Shown: in pieces, positions 53,795 to 63,948 of the stretch | Position numbering within the stretch: position 1 is the stretch's first letter | How the letters are laid out: each line of letters begins with the position of its first letter | From: Rhodohalobacter sp. SW132 | GTDB lineage: Bacteria; Bacteroidota; Rhodothermia; Balneolales; Balneolaceae | Direction: 5' to 3' | Assembly: GCF_003390325.1 (NCBI RefSeq) | Contig: NZ_QUOK01000006.1 | Span: forward strand, 215,590-279,589 | Length of the DNA stretch: 64,000 bases | Program-made: the position numbers and the translations under genes | The notes under the pieces: model-generated | What the model was told of the DNA's origin: nothing | The model's input: only the letters and a program-made list of their open reading frames with translations | The model's database searches: none

Positions 53795-55732
53795 CTACTC
53801 TTTATCGTCGTCTTTTTTTCCTGCAAGCTTCTCTGCCAGCCCGGAAACTTCACCAAGAGTTGGAGTACCGGTTTCGACTTTATCGTCAGCCGGTTTACTC
53901 TTCTTAGGTTTGGACGCTTGTTTTTTCGATTCGTTTTCAAGCTGTGTTAGCTCAATACTTTTGCTTGACTCATCAAACTCAACAACGAATGCTTCAACGG
54001 AGTCGCCTTCGCTGAATGCTTCTTCGAGATCTTCAACATCGCCTTCCATTTTCTTAACCGGAAGGAATGCCTCAGCACCAAGCGGAAGTTCTACGAATAC
54101 ACCTTTATCGGTGATTTTTGAAACTTTGCCTTCAACTTTAGATCCAAGACCGTACTCCTCAGCATATTTTTCCCAAGGGTTATCTTCAACCTGCTTGTGG
54201 CCGAGTGTAATGCGGCGGTTGTCAAAGTCAACAGCAAGAATAACTACTTCCAGCTCTTCTCCTTTGTCTACAGCCTGGTTCGGATGTTCGATGTTCTCAG
54301 TCCAGCTAAGGTCCGATACGTGAACAAGGCCGTCGATTCCGGGCTCAAGTTCAACAAATACACCAAAGTTTGTGAGGTTACGCACTTCGCCGGTATGCTT
54401 TGAACCAACAGGATATCTTTCGAGAAGATCTTCCCACGGATCCTGTTCCAATTGCTTCACACCGAGAGAAATCTTCTTCTCTTCTTCGTTGATATTCAGA
54501 ACCACACATTCGATGATATCGTCTTTCTGAACCAGTTGTGACGGATGCTTGATGTGCTGTGTCCACGACATTTCACTAATGTGGATCAGCCCTTCAACAC
54601 CTTTCTCAAGTTCAATAAAGGCACCGTAGTCTGCAATAGAAACCACGCGGCCCTGAACTCGGAGATTGTCAGGATATTTAATGTCGATATCGTTCCATGG
54701 GTGCGGCTGAAGCTGCTTCAGTCCAAGAGATACCCGTTTGGAATCTTCATCAAAATCGATAACTGCAACGTTCATCTTCTGGTCGAGACTTACAATCTCT
54801 TCCGGATGATCTACGCGGCCCCATGAGAGGTCGGTAATGTGCAGAAGTCCGTCAACACCACCAAGGTCAATAAATACCCCGAAGTCGGTGATATTTTTAA
54901 CAATACCTTCAAGTACCTGTCCGGCTTCGATGGTTTCGAGAATTTCTTCACGCTGCTCTTCGAGGTCAGACTCGATGAGAGCTCTGTGCGAGATCACAAC
55001 ATTTTCAGCCTGCATGTTGAGTTTTACAACCTGGAATTCCATGGTTCGGTCAACATAGGCATCAAAGTCACGAACCGGACGCACATCAATTTGTGAGCCG
55101 GGAAGGAATGCATCAATTCCAAACACATCCACAACCATACCACCTTTAATACGTCGTTTAATATGACCTTCGATAACTTCGCCTGTCTCGTATGCTTCTT
55201 CGAGGTTTTCCCAGGCCTGCAGAATATCTGCTTTTCGGCGGGAAAGAATAAGCTGGCCTTCACGATCTTCAACCCTGTCTAAAAATACTTCAACTTCGTC
55301 ACCCGGCTGAAGGTTTTCAAGAACTTTGTTGCTAAATTCGTTTACCGGAACAATACCTTCCGATTTAAAACCGATATCAACAATTACATATTTTTCGTCA
55401 ACAGAGACGACTATACCGGTTACAATTTCCTTCTCTTCAATTTCGCTGAGTGTATTTTCATACATTCCGGCGAGTTCATGAAATTCCTCATCAGAATAAT
55501 CTTCTGAAGCGGCCTCAAGCTGATCAAACGTAAATGTTTCGCCTTCCACATCTCCTGAATAATCTGGAAGCACTGCAGTTTCGGTTTCAACAGCAGATTC
55601 TGATTTTTTTTCTGCTGATTCTGAGCTCTCTGTCGTTTCAGTTGCTTCAGCGACGTCTACAGTTTCCTGGTTCTCGTCGGGTGAAGTTTCTTCAACTTCT
55701 TTTTCTGTTATGTTTTTTTGTTCTTCTGACAT
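53795..55732 (-). CDS. rpsA: 30S ribosomal protein S1
   Basis: 645 residues, with six S1 (OB-fold) repeats. Examples of the repeat cores are IVTGIVVSVDEKYVIVDIGF, VLEGIVKNITDFGVFIDLGG, RVQGRVVSIADYGAFIELEK and KHTGEVRNLTNFGVFVELEP. A long acidic Glu/Thr/Ser-rich N-terminal extension (~residues 1-95) precedes the first repeat, and an alanine/lysine-rich tail follows. Bacterial S1 helps the 30S subunit bind unstructured mRNA, important where SD sequences are rare. It lies 53 bp downstream of cmk, the classic cmk-rpsA order. The N-terminal extension is longer than in Proteobacteria but usual in the Bacteroidota group. Confidence 0.95.
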   Translation of the reverse strand: MSEEQKNITEKEVEETSPDENQETVDVAEATETTESSESAEKKSESAVETETAVLPDYSGDVEGETFTFDQLEAASEDYSDEEFHELAGMYENTLSEIEEKEIVTGIVVSVDEKYVIVDIGFKSEGIVPVNEFSNKVLENLQPGDEVEVFLDRVEDREGQLILSRRKADILQAWENLEEAYETGEVIEGHIKRRIKGGMVVDVFGIDAFLPGSQIDVRPVRDFDAYVDRTMEFQVVKLNMQAENVVISHRALIESDLEEQREEILETIEAGQVLEGIVKNITDFGVFIDLGGVDGLLHITDLSWGRVDHPEEIVSLDQKMNVAVIDFDEDSKRVSLGLKQLQPHPWNDIDIKYPDNLRVQGRVVSIADYGAFIELEKGVEGLIHISEMSWTQHIKHPSQLVQKDDIIECVVLNINEEEKKISLGVKQLEQDPWEDLLERYPVGSKHTGEVRNLTNFGVFVELEPGIDGLVHVSDLSWTENIEHPNQAVDKGEELEVVILAVDFDNRRITLGHKQVEDNPWEKYAEEYGLGSKVEGKVSKITDKGVFVELPLGAEAFLPVKKMEGDVEDLEEAFSEGDSVEAFVVEFDESSKSIELTQLENESKKQASKPKKSKPADDKVETGTPTLGEVSGLAEKLAGKKDDDKE

Positions 55733-55785
55733 TCAATATCCTGTTAATGTTTAACCGCATTTCGACTTTCGAAATGGGATTAGAG

Positions 55786-56451
55786 TTAATGGTTTAATTT
55801 TAGATTTTCGTGTATGATGGCTGCCATCAGGTCAACCTGTTCCTCAAACGTTTTCCCGGTGGTATTAATCACAATCGCATCATCTGCTTTTTTAAGCGGA
55901 TCTGCTTTTCTGCTGCGATCTTTTTGATCTCTGCTCTTCAGGTTATTTACAACATCTTCAAATGAAATATTGTCCTGTTTCGAGCTGAGTTCTTTATATC
56001 TGCGTCTTGCGCGTTCTTCAATGGATGCATCCATATAAAATTTCAGGTCTGCATCGGGAAAAACAGCGGTACCAAGATCTCTGCCGTCTGCAATAAATTC
56101 GCCATTCGACACAAGATCTCTCATTATGGAATTCACAAACTGCCTCACTTCCGGCAAAGAAGCGATATTGCTTACGTTGTCCGCCACTTCAGATTTCCTG
56201 ATCTCATTTGAAATATCGGTTTCATTGAGCATGACAAGAAATGATCCGTCGCTGACATCAGCTTTTAAATCCACTCCGGGCAACATTTTAAAGAACGATT
56301 CGGTTGACGGCTTTCCCTCGGAGATCCAAAAATAGGTTACAGCGCGATAAAGGGCGCCGGAATCTAAAAAATGAAGATTCAGACGATTCGATAACGCTTT
56401 AGCTGTGGAACTTTTCCCAGACCCCGCAGGACCATCAATAACTATAATCAT
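55786..56451 (-). CDS. cmk: Cytidylate kinase
   Basis: 221 residues. Walker A is IDGPAGSGKSSTAKALSNRL (residues ~4-22), with GALYRAVTYF in the CMP site, DGRDLGTAVFPDADLKFYMD, and ARRRYKEL in the lid. The final ~30 residues complete the LID/CORE helices (DDAIVINTTGKTFEEQVDLM). It phosphorylates CMP/dCMP to the diphosphates. Operonic with rpsA (53-bp gap), as in many bacteria. Divergent from rpsT across 125 bp. Confidence 0.96.
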   Translation of the reverse strand: MIIVIDGPAGSGKSSTAKALSNRLNLHFLDSGALYRAVTYFWISEGKPSTESFFKMLPGVDLKADVSDGSFLVMLNETDISNEIRKSEVADNVSNIASLPEVRQFVNSIMRDLVSNGEFIADGRDLGTAVFPDADLKFYMDASIEERARRRYKELSSKQDNISFEDVVNNLKSRDQKDRSRKADPLKKADDAIVINTTGKTFEEQVDLMAAIIHENLKLNH

Positions 56452-56576
56452 TATAGACCTGTTAAATTAAATTTTTTACTTCAAAGATTCAATCCTTTCT
56501 TGTACCTTAATTTTAGAAGCCTTAATTTCTAAAGCTTCAAAGATAATGAGTATTTAACCGTAATATATATTTAATT

Positions 56577-56828
56577 ATGCCACAGCATAAATCAGCAATC
56601 AAACGTGTGCGTCAGGATAAAAAACGCGCTCAGCATAACAAAGGGCGTCGAACTGTTCTCCGAAAACAGATCAAACAGGTAATGGATGCCGGTGACAAAG
56701 AAAAGGCACAGGAAGAACTAAAGAAAGCTGTTAGCCTGATTGACAGACTCAGCACGAAAGGTATTCTTCACAAAAATACTGCTGCCAGAAAAAAATCAAA
56801 GCTTACCACCTACGTAAATAACCTTTGA
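56577..56828 (+). CDS. rpsT: 30S ribosomal protein S20
   Basis: 83 residues, basic and all-helical. It opens MPQHKSAIKRVRQDKKRAQH and keeps the S20 pattern to the end (KGILHKNTAARKKSKLT). It binds 16S rRNA early in small-subunit assembly. The gpmI gene starts 4 bp after its stop. No SD sequence before the start. Confidence 0.95.
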   Translation: MPQHKSAIKRVRQDKKRAQHNKGRRTVLRKQIKQVMDAGDKEKAQEELKKAVSLIDRLSTKGILHKNTAARKKSKLTTYVNNL

Positions 56829-56832
56829 TCCA

Positions 56833-58356
56833 TTGACAAATCCAGACAAGAAAGCTCTTCTGATTATTCTTGACGGATTTGGGATTTCAGACGACCCGGC
56901 CGTCAGCGCTGTAGACAAGGCCAATAAACCCTTTTACGATTCACTTCTGCAACAATATCCCAATGCAAGGCTATCAGCAAGCGGTGAAGATGTAGGGCTT
57001 CCTGAAGGTCAGTTTGGCAATTCGGAAGTTGGTCACCTCAATATTGGTGCCGGAAGAATCGTATGGCAGGAACTTACAAGGGTTAATAAATCGATCCGGG
57101 AGAGAGACTTCTTTTCGAACCCTGTGTTAACAGATGCTTTTGAAAAAGCAAAAAAAAGAGGCAGAATCCATTTTTTAGGACTGCTCTCTGATGGCGGAGT
57201 TCACAGCCATAATCAGCACCTCTATGCGCTGCTTGAGATGGCGGCCCAAACGGGTGTAGAGAATGCATTTGTTCACGCGTTCACAGATGGGCGGGATACC
57301 TCCCCCCACGGCGGAAAAGAGTATTGCCGCGAGCTGCAGGATAAGATGAACGAGATTGGAAAAGGCCAGATTGCATCCGTTATTGGCCGTTATTTTGCCA
57401 TGGATCGTGATAATCGCTGGGAGCGGACCAACAAAGCTGTAAGTCTTCTTACTAAAAATGAAGGTGTGAATACACCGTCTTATAAGGAAGTATTTGAGTC
57501 GAGTTATGCCGGGGGCACAACCGATGAATTCATTGAACCCTGCACAATTGCTTCCGCACCTAACAGCAGAATCCAGGACGATGATGTTGTTGTATTTTTT
57601 AACATCCGCGGTGATCGTGCACGACAAATTACAAAAGCTCTTCTGAACCTGGATAACGTACCTGTTCAGTCCGGCCTGAAAAACCTGCACTACGTTACAT
57701 TTACGGCATACGATGAAACTTTTAACGATCATGTACATGTAGCCTTTCCGCCCACCCGCCTGCCCAATACGATCGGGGAGTACATTGGTTCTACAGGAGC
57801 AGCCCAGTTGCGAATCGCAGAGACGGAAAAATATCCGCATGTAACCTATTTTTTCAACGGCGGTGAAGAGACTCCGAATAAAAACGAGGAGAGAATTCTT
57901 GTTCCAAGCCCTAAAGTGGCAACTTACGATCTTAAACCGGAAATGAGCGCTGAAGAGGTCGCAGATAAACTTTCTGTGGCGTTAGAGAAATCCATTTATC
58001 AGCTTGCAGTTGTTAATTTTGCAAACCCTGATATGGTTGGCCATACCGGTGATATGGATGCCACAATACAGGCAATTGAATTTGTAGATCGCCAGCTAAA
58101 AAAAGTGGTTGAAACCGCTCAGAAAAATAATTACAACATTGTAATTATCGCAGATCATGGTAATGCAGACCGCATGAAACAACCTGACGGATCTGCTCAT
58201 ACTGCACACACAACAGCTGAAGTTCCCGTAATTCTCATAAGTGATCTGGCCATAAAAAAGCTGAATAATGGAATTTTAGCTGATGTTGCCCCGACTTTGC
58301 TGAAACTTATGGATCTCAACGCTCCCGAAGAGATGACCGGCAGCCCTCTTTTTTAG
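56833..58356 (+). CDS. gpmI: 2,3-bisphosphoglycerate-independent phosphoglycerate mutase
   Basis: 507 residues with a TTG start four bases after rpsT; the frame has no upstream ATG before the rpsT stop region, and the next in-frame residues (TNPDKKALLIILDGFG) already start the domain. The catalytic Ser64 lies in GNSEVGHLNIGAGR, with metal ligands in LIILDGFG, HAFTDGRDTSP and VNFANPDMVGHTGD, IIADHGNAD. It interconverts 3- and 2-phosphoglycerate with two Mn ions in glycolysis. Full length for the family. Translational coupling to rpsT may support the weak start codon. Confidence 0.95.
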   Translation: MTNPDKKALLIILDGFGISDDPAVSAVDKANKPFYDSLLQQYPNARLSASGEDVGLPEGQFGNSEVGHLNIGAGRIVWQELTRVNKSIRERDFFSNPVLTDAFEKAKKRGRIHFLGLLSDGGVHSHNQHLYALLEMAAQTGVENAFVHAFTDGRDTSPHGGKEYCRELQDKMNEIGKGQIASVIGRYFAMDRDNRWERTNKAVSLLTKNEGVNTPSYKEVFESSYAGGTTDEFIEPCTIASAPNSRIQDDDVVVFFNIRGDRARQITKALLNLDNVPVQSGLKNLHYVTFTAYDETFNDHVHVAFPPTRLPNTIGEYIGSTGAAQLRIAETEKYPHVTYFFNGGEETPNKNEERILVPSPKVATYDLKPEMSAEEVADKLSVALEKSIYQLAVVNFANPDMVGHTGDMDATIQAIEFVDRQLKKVVETAQKNNYNIVIIADHGNADRMKQPDGSAHTAHTTAEVPVILISDLAIKKLNNGILADVAPTLLKLMDLNAPEEMTGSPLF

Positions 58357-58483
58357 GCAAATTTCTGCGTATATTACAACTTACTATCAGAACCCGGCGG
58401 GTTTGCTTTTGCGCGCATGCTGTACTACTTTCGATAAGCATGAACTAATGAAAAGCTTCACTCGTTACGCTACATAGAAAAAC

Positions 58484-58500
58484 TAATACGTAATACGTAA
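58484..58500. repeat. Short tandem TAATACG repeat before clpC
   Basis: TAATACG occurs two and a bit times in tandem, 18 bp before the clpC start, and also contains the palindrome TACGTA. It may be fortuitous. Confidence 0.2.
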
Positions 58501-58517
58501 AATCAGCAGGTCCCGAT

Positions 58518-61121
58518 ATGGAGGGTAATTTTTCAAGTAAAGTTCGAGATGTAATTCAGTTTAGTCGTGAAGAAGCGCTAAGGCTGGGACACGATTATAT
58601 TGGCACAGAGCATCTGATTTTGGGCATCGTCAGACTTGGCGACGGTGTGGCGATTCGGATACTCAAAAATCTCGATTGCGACCTATTCAAACTAAAGAAA
58701 ACAATTGAAGATACGGTTCGCGGCACCGGCGGTACGGTTACCGTTGGAAATATTCCGCTGACCAAGCAAGCAGAAAAAGTTCTGCGTATCACGTATCTCG
58801 AAGCGAAATTGTACAAAAGTGATACAATAGGAACAGAGCACCTCCTGTTATCACTTCTGCGTGACGAGGAGAACATTGCCGCACAAATTTTACAGCAGTT
58901 CAGTGTATCCTATGACGCAGTTCGTGAGGAATTGGATATGATTATTTCGGGTAATGCCCGCGATACAGATCAGGGCGGTGCACGATCAACAAGCGCGAGC
59001 GTACCTTCATCCTCTAAAGGTTCACAATCATCCGGAAGTTCACGGGAAAAGAAAATGGAAAAATCGAAAACACCTGTACTTGACAATTTCGGCAGGGATT
59101 TAACACAACTTGCCGAAGACGGTAAACTCGATCCAATTATTGGTCGGGAAAAAGAAATTGAACGTGTAGCCCAGGTTCTCAGCCGGCGTAAAAAGAATAA
59201 TCCGGTTTTAATCGGAGAGCCCGGCGTTGGTAAAACAGCAATAGCCGAGGGTCTTGCCTCAAGAATTATTGAGAGAAAAGTATCCAGGGTTCTCTATAAT
59301 AAACGTGTAATTGCGCTCGACCTCGCCTCACTTGTTGCCGGAACCAAATACCGCGGACAGTTTGAAGAGCGAATGAAAGCTGTGATGACTGAGCTCGAAA
59401 AAACAGAAAACGTCATTCTCTTTATCGACGAGCTGCACACTATCGTAGGAGCCGGGGGAGCAAGCGGTTCTCTGGATGCATCCAACATGCTCAAACCGGC
59501 ACTTGCCCGAGGGGAAGTTCAGGCAATCGGTGCAACAACACTGAATGAATATCGCCAGTTTATTGAAAAAGATGGTGCGTTGGAAAGACGCTTCCAGAAG
59601 ATTATGGTGGATCCGACCAGTGTGGAAGAAACCCTGGAGATACTTAACCAGATTAAAGGCAAGTATGAGAAACACCACAGTGTAAAATATACTGAAGATG
59701 CGCTCGACGCATGCGTGAAACTTACCGACCGATATGTAACCGACCACTTTTTGCCGGATAAAGCTATTGACGCACTGGATGAGGTTGGCGCACGAGTCCA
59801 CCTCTCAAATATCACGGTGCCGCAGCATATTCTTGATCTTGAAGAAGAGATTGAGACCACCAGCCGCGAGAAAAATGCGATGGTTAAAAAACAGCGATTT
59901 GAAGAAGCGGCCCGCCTCAGAGACTCAGAAAAGAGGCTGATCGAAGAACTGGATGAAGCCCAGAAAAAATGGGAGAAGGAATCAGAACACATCCTTTACG
60001 ATGTTGAAGAAGATGATGTTGCCTCTGTTGTCGCTATGATGAGTGGTGTACCGGTCAACAAGATCAGCCAGAGAGAGGGCCAAAAACTCATGAAGATGAA
60101 AGAGGCTCTTGCAAGCAAAGTTGTTGGGCAGGATGAGGCGATCACAAAGCTTACCAAAGCGATTAAACGTACCCGTGCCGGCCTGAAAGATCCGGCGAGA
60201 CCCATCGGTTCATTTATATTCCTTGGACCTACAGGTGTCGGTAAAACAGAAATGGCCAAGGTTCTGGCAAAATATCTGTTTGATAAGGAAGAAGCGCTAA
60301 TCCGGATTGATATGAGTGAATACATGGAGAAATTCAGTGTATCACGGCTGGTAGGTGCACCTCCGGGTTATGTAGGATATGAGGAAGGTGGAATTCTTAC
60401 TGAAAAAGTAAGACGCAAACCGTACAGTGTTGTTCTTCTGGATGAGATTGAGAAAGCTCACCCGGATGTGTTTAATATTTTGCTCCAGGTTCTGGATGAT
60501 GGAATCTTAACCGACAGCCTCGGCCGAAAAGTTGATTTCCGAAACACCATTATTATCATGACATCCAATATTGGTGCGCGTGATATTCGCAATATGGGTA
60601 AAGGAATTGGGTTTTCTGCATCAGATGACGCGTTCGATTACGCAAAGATGAAATCCACCATTCAGGATGCACTCAAGAAAGTGTTTAATCCCGAATTTCT
60701 GAATCGGATTGATGACGTTCTCACGTTCAAGCCACTCGAGAAAGAAGATATCTTTAAGATAATCGACATTCTGGCTGAAGATCTCTTCAACCGGGTTGAG
60801 AATCTCGGTTTTGTTCTTGAAATCACTAAAGGAGCCAAAGATTTCATTACCGAACAGGGCTTCGATCAAAAATACGGAGCAAGGCCTTTGAAACGGGCAA
60901 TCCAGAAATACATTGAAGATCCACTCGCTGAGGAGATCCTTGGTGTTGAACATGCTGAGGGATCAGTCATCAAAATTAAGATGAATAAATCCCGAGACGG
61001 ACTTGAGTTCGATTGGACTGAAGCCGAAAAAGATGAAAAGAAAAAGAGCAATAGCTCTGGGTCCTCTGCTGATTCAGATTCAGCATCCGAATCCGAGGAG
61101 GAAGAAGCGAAAGCGAGGTAA
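58518..61121 (+). CDS. clpC: ATP-dependent Clp protease ATPase subunit ClpC
   Basis: 867 residues. The N-domain (two Clp_N repeats, residues ~1-145) is followed by a Ser/Lys-rich linker, AAA+ module 1 with Walker A GEPGVGKT (233-240) and [13 protein letters not shown], and a UVR-type middle domain (~420-475, [20 protein letters not shown]). AAA+ module 2 has Walker A GPTGVGKT (570-577) and [13 protein letters not shown]-terminal acidic Ser-rich tail follows. The UVR middle domain identifies ClpC rather than ClpA or ClpB. It unfolds proteins for ClpP. The ClpP-contacting loop (IGF) is seen as GIGF. Terminator follows; the gene is a single unit. Confidence 0.95.
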   Translation: MEGNFSSKVRDVIQFSREEALRLGHDYIGTEHLILGIVRLGDGVAIRILKNLDCDLFKLKKTIEDTVRGTGGTVTVGNIPLTKQAEKVLRITYLEAKLYKSDTIGTEHLLLSLLRDEENIAAQILQQFSVSYDAVREELDMIISGNARDTDQGGARSTSASVPSSSKGSQSSGSSREKKMEKSKTPVLDNFGRDLTQLAEDGKLDPIIGREKEIERVAQVLSRRKKNNPVLIGEPGVGKTAIAEGLASRIIERKVSRVLYNKRVIALDLASLVAGTKYRGQFEERMKAVMTELEKTENVILFIDELHTIVGAGGASGSLDASNMLKPALARGEVQAIGATTLNEYRQFIEKDGALERRFQKIMVDPTSVEETLEILNQIKGKYEKHHSVKYTEDALDACVKLTDRYVTDHFLPDKAIDALDEVGARVHLSNITVPQHILDLEEEIETTSREKNAMVKKQRFEEAARLRDSEKRLIEELDEAQKKWEKESEHILYDVEEDDVASVVAMMSGVPVNKISQREGQKLMKMKEALASKVVGQDEAITKLTKAIKRTRAGLKDPARPIGSFIFLGPTGVGKTEMAKVLAKYLFDKEEALIRIDMSEYMEKFSVSRLVGAPPGYVGYEEGGILTEKVRRKPYSVVLLDEIEKAHPDVFNILLQVLDDGILTDSLGRKVDFRNTIIIMTSNIGARDIRNMGKGIGFSASDDAFDYAKMKSTIQDALKKVFNPEFLNRIDDVLTFKPLEKEDIFKIIDILAEDLFNRVENLGFVLEITKGAKDFITEQGFDQKYGARPLKRAIQKYIEDPLAEEILGVEHAEGSVIKIKMNKSRDGLEFDWTEAEKDEKKKSNSSGSSADSDSASESEEEEAKAR

Positions 61122-61142
61122 ACTCGAATAGCAAGAGTCTTG

Positions 61143-61178
61143 AAAGGCGGTGCAGTTCTAACTGCATCGCCTTTTTTT
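61143..61178 (+). terminator. Rho-independent terminator of clpC
   Basis: AAGGCGGTGCAGT and ACTGCATCGCCTT form a 13-bp stem with one G-U pair, closed by a TCTA loop and followed by T7. It starts 22 bp after the clpC stop codon. Confidence 0.92.
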
Positions 61179-61239
61179 ATTTAAAAAAACCCTGAGTTCG
61201 GACTGAAGAATTGAATAAAATTAGTCGAATGAACTCAAG

Positions 61240-62358
61240 TTAAAATTGTACCGAAATATCAATCGGCCGGTTTATTCCACTGATGCTGTATGAATTTCGG
61301 TCCTCTTTCTGGATATCAATTTTTTCGCGATTCAATATCGAAACGGAACCGCTGAGCTGTTCCCTTACAAGCTGGCGGCCTGCCAGATCAATTGCAGTAA
61401 TTTCGATATTCCCAATTCTGTTATTCTGTAACTGACCACCAAGAGAAATAATCACATCTTCCGCCGGATCGTAGCTTGCATGAATCACCGTTGATCGTGA
61501 TGTTGAGCTGCCGAGCCGTTCCCAGTCATGCGTTCGGTATACCTGCACCCGGTTGGCTGAATAAAGCGTCAGGTATCGGCCATCATCGGTAATATCGAAA
61601 CCGGACAGTTCCATCTCTGTATCACGCTGAATCAAATTATTTCCATATCTGTCAAAAAGATGGAGTCTTGTATTTCCATTACCGGATGATGTTGTTATTG
61701 CAATAAAGCTCCCGCCCTTATTAATCTTTACATTCTCAATCACCCGTTCCCTGGAACTAAATAGTTCGATCGAATCTCTTTCTCCTAAAACTACAGACGC
61801 CCTGGAGCCTCTGCTTCCATTATATTGAACTACAGGATTGTATGTTACAATTAAGTCGCCTGACTCTGAATAGGCAACACCTGAGGGCTGCTCCCCTCCG
61901 GCTGCTTGTGTGGTATTGGAAAATGAGAAGCCTCTGTTACCGGCAGCATCAAAAAAAGTGAAATTTGCTACGTTATCCCGCAAGATAGACGTCCCGTCAT
62001 TCAGTGCATACGTTTCTATCGTCTCATCTGATGGATCAAAAAAATCAAGCGACGACTCTGATAACTTCACTCCATTTGCCTGGTACACAGAATTCACAAG
62101 CTCTGTATTAAAACTGACTGCTGATATTCTGTTTTTATTTCCTGAGAGATTAAAAGCAATTGGAGTTGTTAATTCTACCCTGTTCCCGTCCACTCCGAAT
62201 GAATAGATACCCTGCGAAACGGATAACACACCCTGCGTAAGCGGAAATTCAGATATTGAGTGATTCTGATGATCGGCAGCAAACCCGAGTTGAAGGCTTT
62301 GAGACTGTGCGGAAAGTGAAATAGCAAAAAAAAGGAAAGCAGAAAAAAGCAGCTTCAT
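61240..62358 (-). CDS. Secreted beta-propeller-like protein of unknown function
   Basis: 372 residues with a signal peptide (residues ~1-20, ending SLSAQSQS). The rest is beta-rich with repeated blade-like segments (FIAITTSSGNGNTRLHLFDR, GFDITDDGRYLTLYSANRVQ, VIHASYDPAEDVIISLGGQL), suggesting a 5- to 7-bladed propeller. No catalytic or metal motif and no recognised family name. Exported to the periplasm or surface. It is divergent from the GT2 gene (68 bp). Function unknown. Confidence 0.7.
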   Translation of the reverse strand: MKLLFSAFLFFAISLSAQSQSLQLGFAADHQNHSISEFPLTQGVLSVSQGIYSFGVDGNRVELTTPIAFNLSGNKNRISAVSFNTELVNSVYQANGVKLSESSLDFFDPSDETIETYALNDGTSILRDNVANFTFFDAAGNRGFSFSNTTQAAGGEQPSGVAYSESGDLIVTYNPVVQYNGSRGSRASVVLGERDSIELFSSRERVIENVKINKGGSFIAITTSSGNGNTRLHLFDRYGNNLIQRDTEMELSGFDITDDGRYLTLYSANRVQVYRTHDWERLGSSTSRSTVIHASYDPAEDVIISLGGQLQNNRIGNIEITAIDLAGRQLVREQLSGSVSILNREKIDIQKEDRNSYSISGINRPIDISVQF

Positions 62359-62426
62359 TTGTATGATTAAATTGTGTTATTATTTTTGTCACCCTTAAGG
62401 AATAAAAAAGCCCATTAAATTCGTCT

Positions 62427-63383
62427 ATGAGATTTTCTGTGATCGTACCTGTCTACAACCGCCCCCGGGAGGTTAGAGAACTTCTGCAAAGTTTAACAGA
62501 ACAGAGCTTCAAAAGTTTCGAGATAATTATTGTAGAAGATGGTTCAGACATAACATGCCGCGAAATTACGGAAAATTTTAGTGAATCTTTGAATATTCGC
62601 TACTACTACAAAGAAAACAGCGGGCAAGGTTTTTCACGAAATTTCGGTTTCCAAAAAGCTGCCGGAGAATATTTCGTAGTATTTGATTCTGACTGCCTGA
62701 TTCCTTCACACTACTTCGAGACGGTAAACCAAGTCATCAATGAAAAAAATATTGATTGCTGGGGGGGACCGGATCGTGCTCATGATTCATTCACTCCTGT
62801 GCAAAAAGCAATTAACTATTCGATGACGTCAATATTCACTACCGGCGGCATCCGCGGTAAAAGTGAAAAATTTGAACAATTTTATCCCAGAAGTTTCAAT
62901 ATGGGTATATCGAGGGAAGTTTTCGAAGCGACTGGCGGATATAAAATCACACGAATGGGTGAAGATCTGGAATTAAGCATACGGATTTCAAAGGCAGGGT
63001 TTCGGACTGTGCTTATAAAAGATGCGTATGTGTACCATAAACGACGATCTACCTTTATTCAATTTTTTAAACAACTACACTTTTTTGGCAGGGCAAGAGT
63101 TAATATCGGGCGATTTCATCCAGAACAGATTAAACTTATGCATACATTTCCTCTGCTTTTTACAGTTGGATTCATTGTTGCGCTTACCTCTGTCCTGCTG
63201 TCCATTCCGGTTTTTAAATATCTTATTATCGGATATTTATTATATGCATTATTACTGGCGGCCGATTCATACATTGAGGAAAAGAATCCCGTTATATCGC
63301 TCTATTCGGTCATTGCCGGATTTATTCAGCTTACCGGGTATGGGTTTGGTTTTGCCGGTGAGTTATTCAAAAGCCGCAAATAG
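62427..63383 (+). CDS. GT2-family glycosyltransferase with C-terminal membrane helices
   Basis: 318 residues. GT-A domain: FSVIVPVYNRPREVRELLQS, then IVEDGSD (nucleotide-binding), the DSD metal motif in VVFDSDCLIP and the acceptor-side GGYKITRMGEDLELSIRISK. Two or three hydrophobic helices follow at ~235-295 (TVGFIVALTSVLLSIPVFKY, LLYALLLAADSYI). This layout is usual for GT2 enzymes that act on lipid-linked glycans. Acceptor and donor are unknown. The following 198 bp to tRNA-Pro are gene-free. Confidence 0.87.
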   Translation: MRFSVIVPVYNRPREVRELLQSLTEQSFKSFEIIIVEDGSDITCREITENFSESLNIRYYYKENSGQGFSRNFGFQKAAGEYFVVFDSDCLIPSHYFETVNQVINEKNIDCWGGPDRAHDSFTPVQKAINYSMTSIFTTGGIRGKSEKFEQFYPRSFNMGISREVFEATGGYKITRMGEDLELSIRISKAGFRTVLIKDAYVYHKRRSTFIQFFKQLHFFGRARVNIGRFHPEQIKLMHTFPLLFTVGFIVALTSVLLSIPVFKYLIIGYLLYALLLAADSYIEEKNPVISLYSVIAGFIQLTGYGFGFAGELFKSRK

Positions 63384-63581
63384 AAAATTAAAAAATATTT
63401 TCTGATGAAATGATTGCATTCAGAATCGAAAACTTTTATCTTTGGATTCTGTTTGAGAAACGAATTATTAATTCATCTCTACAGAATGTATTTGATGCAG
63501 TGACATTACGCATCAGGTACAAAAACGAATGCAAATTCAGAACTTGTATTCTTATTTGAAGTATTGAAATGATACACTTTG

Positions 63582-63655
63582 CGGGGAGTAGCGCAGTCCG
63601 GTAGCGCATTCGCTTTGGGAGCGAAGGGTCGCAGGTTCAAATCCTGTCTCCCCGA
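63582..63655 (+). tRNA. tRNA-Pro (anticodon UGG)
   Basis: Seven-bp acceptor stem CGGGGAG/CTCCCCG, D-arm with GCGCAGTCCGGTAGCGC, anticodon stem TTCGC/GCGAA with loop TTTGGGA (anticodon TGG) and T-arm loop GGTTCAAATCC (TTCAAAT). Discriminator base A at 63655; CCA is not encoded. Total 74 nt. Followed by a second copy of its last ~22 nt. Confidence 0.95.
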
Positions 63656-63659
63656 CATT
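63634..63659 (+). repeat. 3' end of tRNA-Pro, first copy of a 26-bp direct repeat
   Basis: The T-arm/acceptor half plus four bases downstream (through ACATT) is repeated exactly at 63753-63778, with a 119-bp period. This is the arrangement left by integration at a tRNA 3' end, or by a partial tRNA duplication. Confidence 0.75.
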
Positions 63660-63752
63660 TGACATATTAGTGCAGGGTGAATAATTATTACAAAGGATCA
63701 GACAGGCAAAAGCTTAAAAACTTCTGTTGAGTTGCGAAAGCAGTGCTTCCGC

Positions 63753-63778
63753 GGTTCAAATCCTGTCTCCCCGACATT
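63753..63778 (+). repeat. Second copy of the tRNA-Pro 3' end (possible att remnant or decayed tRNA)
   Basis: 26 bases identical to 63634-63659. Upstream sequence (GTTGCGAAAGCAGTGCTTCC) cannot be folded into a complete tRNA, so it is a fragment. Only ~93 bp lie between the copies, too little for a mobile element, so any element has been lost. Confidence 0.7.
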
Positions 63779-63783
63779 AATTT

Positions 63784-63817
63784 TAAAGGATGTCACGCAG
63801 TGCGTGTCCCCTTTTTG
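63784..63817 (+). terminator. Hairpin terminator after the tRNA-Pro repeat
   Basis: AAAGG ... CACGC-AGT-GCGTG ... CCTTTTT forms a stem with an internal mismatch and trailing T5. It would end the tRNA-Pro transcript. Confidence 0.6.
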
Positions 63818-63948
63818 GGTATTCATACATTGTGTGGATAAGCCCGACAGTGGTTATTCAGTCTTTGAATTTTTTCAATCGGTTTTTTGATCATATAATG
63901 TTCTGTCATATCAACCGTGAGTAATTCAAAAATGAATAATCCAGTTAA

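Noticed and set aside
63725..63778. Second tRNA gene after tRNA-Pro
   Set aside because: Only the T-arm and acceptor 3' half are present; no D-arm or anticodon arm can be folded.
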